Assembly (NCBI GenBank): GCA_028280915.1
Contig: JANQKX010000610.1
Coordinates: forward strand, 1-13,231
Length of the DNA stretch: 13,231 nucleotides
Reading direction: 5' to 3'
DNA from: Kiloniellaceae bacterium
Lineage (GTDB): Bacteria; Pseudomonadota; Alphaproteobacteria; Kiloniellales; Kiloniellaceae
Positions 8,633 through 13,231 of this stretch are shown here, piece by piece; positions within the stretch are counted from its first letter, which is position 1; every line of letters begins with the position of its first letter. Made by a program: the position numbers and the translations under genes. The notes beneath the pieces were generated by a model, which worked only from the letters and a program-made list of their open reading frames with translations, did not search any database and was not told where the DNA came from.

Positions 8633-9426
8633 CCCGGCCCATGGGGGAGACCCCGGAAAAACAGCAAAGCCCTGAAACAGAAATGCCTGGCGGCTTCCGT
8701 TGCCTGGCTTTGTGTGATGTGACCAGCACCAATGACGAGGCCAAGCGCCGGGGCGACGCGGGCGCCGCGGGCGACCTGGTGATCACCGCGGTGTCCCAAA
8801 ATCTGGGGCGCGGGCGGCAGAACCGGGTTTGGAACAGCCCGCCGGGCAACCTCTACAGCTCCTTTCTGTTGCGGCCCGACTGCACCCTCGCGGCCGCGCC
8901 GCAACTGGGCTTCGTGGCTGTCTTGGCGGTCAGTGACGTGGTGCGGGCGGTTTTGCCGGCGGACCGCGCCGTCGTGGTCAAGTGGCCCAACGATGTCTTG
9001 GTCGACGGCTTGAAAATCTCCGGCATCTTGCTGGAATCCAAGTCGAAGGCCCAAGGGGGCCTGAGCTGGCTGGTGATGGGGATCGGCATCAATGCGGTCT
9101 CCCACCCGCCGGGATCGCCCGCCTTTGCCACGGATTTGCGCGCCGCGGGTTTGGACCCGGTTCCCGACCTGTCGGTCTTGTGCGCAAAGCTTTGTTTGCA
9201 AATTCGCTTTTGGATGGATAGATGGAGCCATGAAGGCTTCGCGGCCCTGCGCCAGGCCTGGCGGGAGCGGGCCCATGGCATGGGGCGGGAGGCCCGGGTG
9301 AGCGGGCCGGACGGCCCCTTGACGGGCAAGTTGGTGGATTTGGATGTGGATGGCGCATTGATACTTGAACATGCTACGCGGGGACGCATACGCATTTCCG
9401 CCGGCGATGTGGTCCTCGGGGGGTAG
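8629..9426 (+). CDS. birA: Biotin--[acetyl-CoA-carboxylase] ligase, no DNA-binding domain
   Basis: This enzyme activates biotin with ATP to biotinyl-5'-AMP and attaches it to a lysine on the biotin carrier domains of carboxylases in the cytoplasm. The 265-residue protein has TSTNDEA (32-38), the biotinyl-AMP-binding loop GRGRQNRVW (60-68), KWPNDVLV (118-125) and K129 in GLKISGILLES. These match the E. coli BirA catalytic core. The C-terminal SH3-like part (about 215-265) ends in GRIRISAGDVVLGG. There is no N-terminal winged-helix domain, so it is a group I ligase and should not act as the biotin-operon repressor. The first 22 residues are polar and variable, and Met5 (ATG 8641) is an alternative start. 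ATG 8629 is preferred because it overlaps the nuoN stop as ATGA. Placement directly after nuoN is common in Alphaproteobacteria. Confidence 0.95.
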   Translation: MTRPMGETPEKQQSPETEMPGGFRCLALCDVTSTNDEAKRRGDAGAAGDLVITAVSQNLGRGRQNRVWNSPPGNLYSSFLLRPDCTLAAAPQLGFVAVLAVSDVVRAVLPADRAVVVKWPNDVLVDGLKISGILLESKSKAQGGLSWLVMGIGINAVSHPPGSPAFATDLRAAGLDPVPDLSVLCAKLCLQIRFWMDRWSHEGFAALRQAWRERAHGMGREARVSGPDGPLTGKLVDLDVDGALILEHATRGRIRISAGDVVLGG

Positions 9427-9430
9427 ACGG

Positions 9431-10213
9431 ATGCTGCTCGCGATTGATTCCGGTAATACGAATTTTGAGTTTGCCGTCTTTGACGGGGAGGAGCTTCGGG
9501 GCTCCTGGCGCACGGCGACCAATCCCGATCGCACCGCCGATGAGTACATGGTGTGGCTGACCCAGCTCATGGGCCTGCAGGGGCTGCGCCCCGACATGAT
9601 CGACGGTTCCATCATCGCCTCGGTGGTGCCGGCCGCCCTTTATCCCCTGGCCAGCTTATGCAGCCGGTACTTCGGCCGGGACCCCCTGATCGTGGGACGG
9701 CCGGAGGTCAAACTGGGCATCGAAGTGCGGGTGGACCGGCCCGACGCCGTGGGCGCCGACCGCCTGGTCAATACGATCGCTGCCCATGAAAAGTACGGCG
9801 GCCCCTTGATCGTGGTGGACTTCGGTACGGCCACCTCCTTCGACGTGGTGGCCGCCGACGGCGCCTTCGAGGGGGGCGTGCTGGCGCCGGGCGTAAACCT
9901 GGCCCTGCAAACCTTCCACACGGCGGCGGCGAAGCTGCCCTTGGTGCGGGCCCGCAAGCCCGAGCGGGTGATCGGCAAGGATACGGAACCGGCCATGGAA
10001 TCCGGCATATTTTGGGGCTACATCTCCCTGGTGGAGGGCATCGTGGCCCGCATGAAAAAAGAATACGGCGCCCCCATGAAGGTGGTGGCGACCGGTGGTC
10101 TGGCCAGCCTGTTCGACCGGGCGACACCGGTCATTGAACACGTGGACCCGGAGTTGACCTTGCAAGGACTGCTGTCGATCTACCGGTCGAATGCCGAAGG
10201 TGAGGGTGCGTGA
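9431..10213 (+). CDS. coaX: Type III pantothenate kinase
   Basis: CoaX phosphorylates pantothenate to 4'-phosphopantothenate, the first committed step of coenzyme A synthesis. It belongs to the ASKHA (acetate kinase/Hsp70/actin) fold, is CoA-insensitive and usually requires a monovalent cation. The 260-residue length is typical. Motifs in order are DSGNTN (6-11, phosphate loop), GADRLVN (108-114, with the likely catalytic Asp 110), DFGTATSFD (130-138) and ATGGLA (220-225). I chose ATG 9431 because the protein then opens MLLAIDSGNTN. The frame is open upstream to an ATG at 9365, but that would add 22 non-family residues inside birA. The gene begins 4 nt after birA and ends in a GTGA overlap with rnj. 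Confidence 0.96.
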   Translation: MLLAIDSGNTNFEFAVFDGEELRGSWRTATNPDRTADEYMVWLTQLMGLQGLRPDMIDGSIIASVVPAALYPLASLCSRYFGRDPLIVGRPEVKLGIEVRVDRPDAVGADRLVNTIAAHEKYGGPLIVVDFGTATSFDVVAADGAFEGGVLAPGVNLALQTFHTAAAKLPLVRARKPERVIGKDTEPAMESGIFWGYISLVEGIVARMKKEYGAPMKVVATGGLASLFDRATPVIEHVDPELTLQGLLSIYRSNAEGEGA

Positions 10214-11889
10214 GCCAGGCTGGTTTTGACGACGATTGGCCCGAGGACGGCTTTTACCTGCTGCCCCTAGGGGGCACCGGCGAGATTGGCATGAACCTCA
10301 ATCTCTACGGCTACCAGGGCAAGTGGCTGATGATCGACCTGGGCGTCACTTTCGCCAACGACCGGCTGCCCGGCGTGGACGTGATCATGCCCGATCCCGC
10401 CTTCATCGAAGAACGCCGGGATGACCTGGTGGGGATTGTCCTGACCCATGCCCACGAGGATCATATCGGCGCGGTACCCTATTTGTGGCCCCGCTTCGGC
10501 TGCCCCCTTTATGCCACGCCTTTCACGACATCCTTGGTGCGCCGCAAGCTGGCCGAGGCCGGCCTGGACGGGATCGCGGAGGTGATCGAGATCCCCCTTT
10601 CCGGCACGGTCGAGTTGGCGCCCTTCCAGGTGGAGCTGGTGACCCTGACCCATTCCATCCCCGAGCCCAACGCGGTGGTGGTGCGCTGCGCCGCAGGGAC
10701 GGTGCTGCACACGGGCGATTGGAAGATCGACCCGGACCCCCTGGTGGGGGAGACCACGGACGTGGCGCGCCTCAAGGCCTTGGCCGAGGAAGACGTGCTG
10801 GCCATGGTGTGCGATTCCACCAATGCCCTGGTGGAGGAGGACGCGGGCTCGGAAGGGGAAGTTCGGGAGCATTTGATGGAGGTGGTGGGCAGCCTGGAGA
10901 ACCGGGTGGCCATCGCCTGTTTCGCCAGCAACGTGGCGCGCTTGGAAACCGCCATCCGCGTGGCCCAGGCCCATGGCCGCCGGGTGGCCCTGGTGGGGCG
11001 GTCATTGCACCGCATCATGCAGGCCGCCCGGGAAAACGGTTATCTCACCGATATCCCGCCTTTTATTGATGAAACCGAGGTGCATTACTTTCCGCGCAAC
11101 GAGGTGATGCTGATCTGTACCGGCTCCCAGGGCGAGCCCCGGGCGGCCCTATGGCGTATCGCCAATGGCCAGCACAATCACATCTCCCTGGACCCGGGCG
11201 ATGCGGTGGTCTTCTCCTCCCGGGTCATTCCCGGCAACGAATTGGGCATATTCGACCTGCAAAACGCCTTGGTGCGCCGGGGGCTGGAGGTCATCACCGA
11301 CCACGACCACGACATTCACGTCTCCGGTCATCCGGGGCGGGCGGAGCTGGCCCAGATGTACCACTGGGTGCGGCCCAGGATCGCCATTCCGGTGCATGGG
11401 GAAAGCCGTCATCTCTCGGCCCATGCCAGCCTGGCGGCGGAATGCCAGGTGCCTCAGCAGATCGTCGCGGAAAACGGCGATCTGATCCAGTTGGCCCCCG
11501 GCCCCGCGCGCATCGCGGACCAGGTGACCGCCGGCCGCCTGGCCTACGAAGGCAACCGTCTGCTGCCATTGGAGAGCGGGGTCTTTAGAACCCGCAAGAA
11601 AATGAGCTTCAACGGCGCGGCCTTCGTGACCCTCGTTCTGGACAGTAACGGCCGCATGGATGGCGACGCGGAGATCTCCATCCTGGGCCTGACCGAATTG
11701 GATCAAGACGAGATCGACATGGCCCGTTTCGAATCGGCGGTCGAAGAGGCCCTTTCCCGTTTGTCTCGCTCGGCGCGTCGTGATGACGATGCGGTGGAAG
11801 AGGCGGCCTCCATTGCCGTACGCCGCACGGCGGCGCGGCTCTGGGGCAAAAAACCCCTGACCGCGGTCCATGTCATTCGCTTGGAGTAA
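10210..11889 (+). CDS. rnj: Ribonuclease J
   Basis: This is a metallo-beta-lactamase/beta-CASP ribonuclease with 5'-3' exonuclease and endonuclease activity in mRNA turnover and rRNA maturation. The 559-residue protein has the N-terminal LPLGGTGEIGMNL, then the zinc motif HAHEDH (80-85), followed by THSIPEPN (H148) and HTGD (D170). The beta-CASP part includes CDSTNALVEE (about 201-210), SGHPGRAEL (372-380) and IPVHGESRHLSAH (393-405, including H396). The C-terminal 100 residues form the smaller RNase J C-terminal domain. The start is GTG 10210, giving a 4-nt GTGA overlap with the coaX stop and preceded by GAAGGTGAGGG. RNase J in this position, between coaX and mce, is characteristic of Alphaproteobacteria, many of which carry RNase J in addition to RNase E. 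Confidence 0.96.
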   Translation: MSQAGFDDDWPEDGFYLLPLGGTGEIGMNLNLYGYQGKWLMIDLGVTFANDRLPGVDVIMPDPAFIEERRDDLVGIVLTHAHEDHIGAVPYLWPRFGCPLYATPFTTSLVRRKLAEAGLDGIAEVIEIPLSGTVELAPFQVELVTLTHSIPEPNAVVVRCAAGTVLHTGDWKIDPDPLVGETTDVARLKALAEEDVLAMVCDSTNALVEEDAGSEGEVREHLMEVVGSLENRVAIACFASNVARLETAIRVAQAHGRRVALVGRSLHRIMQAARENGYLTDIPPFIDETEVHYFPRNEVMLICTGSQGEPRAALWRIANGQHNHISLDPGDAVVFSSRVIPGNELGIFDLQNALVRRGLEVITDHDHDIHVSGHPGRAELAQMYHWVRPRIAIPVHGESRHLSAHASLAAECQVPQQIVAENGDLIQLAPGPARIADQVTAGRLAYEGNRLLPLESGVFRTRKKMSFNGAAFVTLVLDSNGRMDGDAEISILGLTELDQDEIDMARFESAVEEALSRLSRSARRDDDAVEEAASIAVRRTAARLWGKKPLTAVHVIRLE

Positions 11890-11896
11890 GTTTGGC

Positions 11897-11917
11897 CCGC
11901 CCTAGCCGGATGGGCGG
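11897..11917 (+). other. GC-rich stem-loop in the rnj-mce intergenic gap
   Basis: CCGCCC (11897-11902) and GGGCGG (11912-11917) form a 6-bp perfect stem around a 9-nt loop, in the 63-nt gap between rnj and mce. No T-run follows (TCGGACCCC comes next), so it does not look like an intrinsic terminator. It could act as an mRNA processing or stability element, or mean nothing in a GC-rich genome. Confidence 0.3.
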
Positions 11918-11952
11918 TCGGACCCCATATTGTCGATGGAAGGAAAGAGGAC

Positions 11953-12357
11953 ATGATCGGAAAACTGAACCACGTGGCGATCGCCGTTCCCGACCTGGAA
12001 AAAGCGTCCGCCGTTTATCGGGAGGCCTTGGGAGCCAAGGTGTCGCCCCCGCAGGCGGAGCCCGATCACGGCGTGACCGTGGTCTTTATCGAGTTGCCCA
12101 ACACCAAGATCGAACTGCTCCATCCCCTGGGCGACAATTCCCCTATCGCCGCCTTTTTGGAAAAGAACCCCTCCGGCGGCATGCATCACGTGTGCTACGA
12201 GGTGGACGATATCCGGGCGGCGCGGGACCAGCTCAAGGCCCAGGGGGCCCGTGTGCTGGGGGACGGGGAGCCCAAGATCGGCGCCCACAACAAACCGGTG
12301 CTGTTTCTCCACCCCAAGGATTTCTGCGGCACGCTCGTGGAACTGGAACAGGCCTAG
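11953..12357 (+). CDS. mce: Methylmalonyl-CoA epimerase
   Basis: This enzyme interconverts (2R)- and (2S)-methylmalonyl-CoA, linking propionyl-CoA carboxylase to methylmalonyl-CoA mutase and so to succinyl-CoA. The 134-residue protein is a vicinal-oxygen-chelate (glyoxalase-like) fold of two beta-alpha-beta-beta-beta modules. Expected metal ligands are visible: H7 (LNHVAIAVPDLEKA), E54 (KIELLHPLG), H78/H79 (GMHHVCYEVDDI) and E130 (FCGTLVELEQ). KPVLFLHPKDFCGT is a family signature that separates it from lactoylglutathione lyases. The start has an AGGAAAGAGG purine run at 11941-11950, close to the ATG. It lies 63 nt after rnj and 21 nt before the DUF1467 gene. Its presence implies a methylmalonyl-CoA route, whose other enzymes are not in this window. 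Confidence 0.95.
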   Translation: MIGKLNHVAIAVPDLEKASAVYREALGAKVSPPQAEPDHGVTVVFIELPNTKIELLHPLGDNSPIAAFLEKNPSGGMHHVCYEVDDIRAARDQLKAQGARVLGDGEPKIGAHNKPVLFLHPKDFCGTLVELEQA

Positions 12358-12378
12358 GCGGAAAGGTAATTCAAGCGG

Positions 12379-12615
12379 GTGAACTGGGTCACGGGCATAC
12401 TGGTCTTTGTGATGACCTGGTGGGTGGTGTTTTTCGCCGTCCTGCCCTGGGGCGTGCGGGCGCCGGAAAATCCGGAGCCGGGCCATGTGGCCTCCGCACC
12501 GGATAAGCCCATGCTGTGGCGCAAGGCCGCCATTACCACCGGGATCACCACCGTGATTTGGGTCCTGATCTACATAGGTGTTGAAAACAGCTGGATCAGC
12601 TTTAGACCGGAATAG
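12379..12615 (+). CDS. DUF1467 family small membrane protein
   Basis: This is a 78-residue protein with two predicted membrane helices (about residues 4-24 and 52-69). They are joined by a polar loop with PWGVRAPENPEPGHVASAPD, and LWRKAAITT leads into helix 2. The arrangement (VTGILVFVMTWWVVFFAVLPWGVR, a proline-rich loop, LWRKA, and a C-terminal ISFRP) matches the DUF1467 family, which in Alphaproteobacteria usually sits right after mce and before proS. No function is established. The start is a GTG at 12379. GGAAAGG at 12360-12366 is a plausible but distant ribosome binding site. The conserved Trp pair and the PWG motif suggest a structural inner-membrane role, which is inference only. Confidence 0.85.
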   Translation: MNWVTGILVFVMTWWVVFFAVLPWGVRAPENPEPGHVASAPDKPMLWRKAAITTGITTVIWVLIYIGVENSWISFRPE

Positions 12616-12718
12616 GAAATAATTTCAATATTATGTAAGTTATTTTTGTACTAAAATATGAATCAAGTTGATTGATGCCCTTAGAGTTTTGTTAAAGGGC
12701 AAGGTTTAGCTTCAAGGC
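12616..12718 (+). promoter_or_regulatory. AT-rich intergenic region, probable promoter for the downstream gene
   Basis: By hand count this 103-nt gap is about 29% GC, against clearly GC-rich genes on both sides, and its first 45 nt are lower still. TAAAAT at 12652-12657 matches five of six positions of a sigma-70 -10 box, but no good -35 stands 16-18 nt upstream, so the promoter call is tentative. A 13-bp palindrome lies just downstream (listed separately). GCCCTT (12677-12682) and AAGGGC (12695-12700) could form a 6-bp stem with a 12-nt loop. There is no T-run after it, so it is not a standard terminator for the upstream operon. I see no RNA gene here. Confidence 0.4.
12661..12673. promoter_or_regulatory. 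13-bp palindrome, possible operator
   Basis: AATCAAGTTGATT has perfect 6-nt arms (AATCAA and TTGATT) around one central base. It starts 4 nt after the -10-like TAAAAT at 12652-12657, so it would overlap the expected transcription start, a usual place for a repressor site. The arms are oriented opposite to the FNR/FixK consensus (TTGAT-N4-ATCAA) and spaced differently, so that family is not indicated. No matching regulator is encoded nearby. Function is inferred from symmetry and position alone. Confidence 0.35.
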
Positions 12719-13132
12719 ATGGCAAAGCTTGGCAAAATCTCTATCGCGGTGTTTGTGATCGTCGGATTGACCCCGATGGCTCTCCCGGCCGCGGACAGCC
12801 CCACCGCCACGGTGTCCGTCGAGGACTGTCGGCGTTTGGTGGCCTATCAGCCCAGTGAAGGGGTGAACTACCAGCCTGGCGTGGATGTGCACGGCCGCGC
12901 GGTGGCCCCGGCCGACCTGAACGACGGCTCGCAGATCACTCTGCCCAAGAGCTTTGCCTTTCCCCTCGATTTCACCCCGATCCGGGAACGGGGCTTTCGC
13001 CAGAGCCGGCTGAACCTGGGAGAGATCGAAGTGGACCAAAACGGCCAGGCCTATTTTGACGGCAAACCGCTGCACAACGGCGATCAGGCCGCGCTCAGCC
13101 GCAAGTGCCAAGAGGTTTTGAACCGCTCCTAG
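12719..13132 (+). CDS. Hypothetical exported protein with Sec signal peptide
   Basis: The function is not recognised. The 137-residue product starts with a classic Sec signal: basic MAKLGK, a hydrophobic core IAVFVIVGL, and a small-residue LPAA-D site predicting cleavage near residue 25. The mature part is about 112 residues, soluble and probably periplasmic. It has two cysteines (C37 in VEDCRRL and C130 in SRKCQEV) that could form a disulphide. The central segment YQPGVDVHGRAVAPADL (51-67), followed by ITLPKSFAFPLDF, resembles short hypothetical proteins I recall from Rhodospirillales-type genomes, but this is memory and not a search. The ribosome binding site is poor (AAGG at 12714-12717 is too close), so the start is moderately certain. 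Codon use is GC-rich like its neighbours. Its TAG stop (13130-13132) lies within the target sequence of the adjacent insertion element. Confidence 0.75.
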   Translation: MAKLGKISIAVFVIVGLTPMALPAADSPTATVSVEDCRRLVAYQPSEGVNYQPGVDVHGRAVAPADLNDGSQITLPKSFAFPLDFTPIRERGFRQSRLNLGEIEVDQNGQAYFDGKPLHNGDQAALSRKCQEVLNRS

Positions 13133-13133
13133 C
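13128..13133. other. Likely IS481-type target site (CCTAGC) abutting the element
   Basis: CCTAGC fits NCTAGN, the 6-bp target reported to be duplicated by IS481 in Bordetella pertussis, and it directly precedes the TGT terminus of the element. The second copy would lie beyond the right end, outside this window. The TAG inside the site is the stop codon of the preceding hypothetical gene. Confidence 0.6.
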
Positions 13134-13148
13134 TGTTCAGTCCCACGA

Positions 13149-13183
13149 AGTGATGGAATCAGTTTAAGAAAGATTTCATCACT
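13149..13183 (+). repeat. Inverted repeat / potential mRNA hairpin in the IS leader
   Basis: AGTGATGGAATC (13149-13160) and GATTTCATCACT (13172-13183) are complementary over 12 positions. The single non-Watson-Crick pair (13156 with 13176) would be a G-U wobble in RNA. The loop is 11 nt. Farther out, CCC at 13142-13144 could also pair with GGG at 13186-13188, which is part of the transposase ribosome binding site. Confidence 0.6.
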
Positions 13184-13195
13184 GCGGGAGGTATT

Positions 13196-13231
13196 ATGGG
13201 ACAGATATTACACGGCAGCGCCACGACCACT
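13196..13231 (+). CDS. IS481-family transposase, first 12 codons only
   Basis: The reading frame MGQILHGSATTT runs off the window end. This N-terminus is characteristic of a large group of IS481-family DDE transposases, which continue with a helix-turn-helix and then an rve-type integrase core. Neither is visible here, so catalytic integrity cannot be judged. GGGAGG at 13186-13191 stands 4 nt before the ATG, a strong though slightly close ribosome binding site. The gene points the same way as the upstream operon, so read-through transcription could reach it. Confidence 0.85.
   Translation, partial: MGQILHGSATTT

Larger units (their letters stand above)
13134..13231 (+). mobile_element. Left end of an IS481-family insertion sequence (truncated by window end)
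   Basis: The element is called from the transposase N-terminus (MGQILHGSATTT) and a TGT terminus at 13134, beginning TGTTCAGTCCCACGAAG. The 62-nt leader between terminus and start codon contains an imperfect inverted repeat and a strong GGGAGG ribosome binding site at 13186-13191. The exact boundary is inferred from the TGT end and the adjoining CCTAGC. The right end and its terminal repeat are outside the window. Confidence 0.8.

Noticed and set aside
9365..9430. Upstream ATG start for coaX
   Set aside because: It adds 22 residues encoded within birA. Family members begin directly with the short strand leading into the DSGNT phosphate loop.
8449..9615. Long minus-strand open frame opposite nuoN, birA and coaX (388 codons)
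   Set aside because: It spans three confident plus-strand genes and has a low-complexity composition without motifs.
12661..12673. FNR/FixK-type box
   Set aside because: The arms are ATCAA then TTGAT with a 1-nt centre, the reverse order and wrong spacing for TTGAT-N4-ATCAA.
12677..12700. Intrinsic terminator after the DUF1467 gene
   Set aside because: The stem is only 6 bp with a 12-nt loop, and no T-run follows on either strand.
12692..13111. Minus-strand open frame opposite the hypothetical exported protein
   Set aside because: The plus-strand frame has a convincing signal peptide and coherent composition. The minus-strand product has no recognisable features.

Overview
The window reads as high-GC alphaproteobacterial chromosome, most likely Rhodospirillales-like. 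Three things point there: the proteins resemble mitochondrial complex I (NuoG and NuoI motifs are close to NDUFS1 and NDUFS8), the gene order is nuoG-H-I-J-K-L-M-N-birA-coaX-rnj-mce-DUF1467, and codon use is GC-rich. The genus cannot be fixed from the sequence alone.

Positions 1-8632 hold the distal half of the proton-pumping NADH:quinone oxidoreductase operon. It begins with the C-terminal part of NuoG (peripheral arm), followed by NuoH (quinone-site membrane subunit), NuoI (two 4Fe-4S ferredoxin subunit), NuoJ and NuoK (small membrane subunits), and the three antiporter-like subunits NuoL, NuoM and NuoN. All are complete except nuoG, and all have the expected pump-channel Glu/Lys residues. 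Positions 8629-12615 carry a tightly packed housekeeping tail on the same strand: biotin protein ligase (birA), type III pantothenate kinase (coaX), ribonuclease J (rnj), methylmalonyl-CoA epimerase (mce) and a small DUF1467 membrane protein. Start/stop overlaps (nuoG/nuoH 8 nt, nuoN/birA 4 nt, coaX/rnj 4 nt) and short gaps, with no convincing terminator, suggest one long transcript or overlapping transcripts. BirA (biotinylation of acyl-CoA carboxylases) and Mce (methylmalonyl-CoA racemisation after propionyl-CoA carboxylase) could meet in propionyl-CoA use. CoaX feeds CoA synthesis.

The layout changes after 12615. A 103-nt AT-rich stretch (about 29% GC by hand count) with a 13-bp palindrome and a weak -10-like hexamer precedes a small exported protein of unknown function (12719-13132). 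Directly behind it lies the left end of an IS481-family insertion sequence. The element starts with TGT at 13134 and abuts CCTAGC, which fits the NCTAGN target preference reported for Bordetella pertussis IS481. The target contains the stop codon of the unknown gene, so the insertion leaves that reading frame intact. The first 12 codons of the transposase are visible before the window ends, and an imperfect inverted repeat sits just upstream of its ribosome binding site.

Most of the window is ordinary core genome. The parts worth a second look are the last 600 bases: the AT-rich control region, the unknown exported protein and the insertion-sequence junction. I saw no RNA genes, CRISPR arrays or new multi-gene system.
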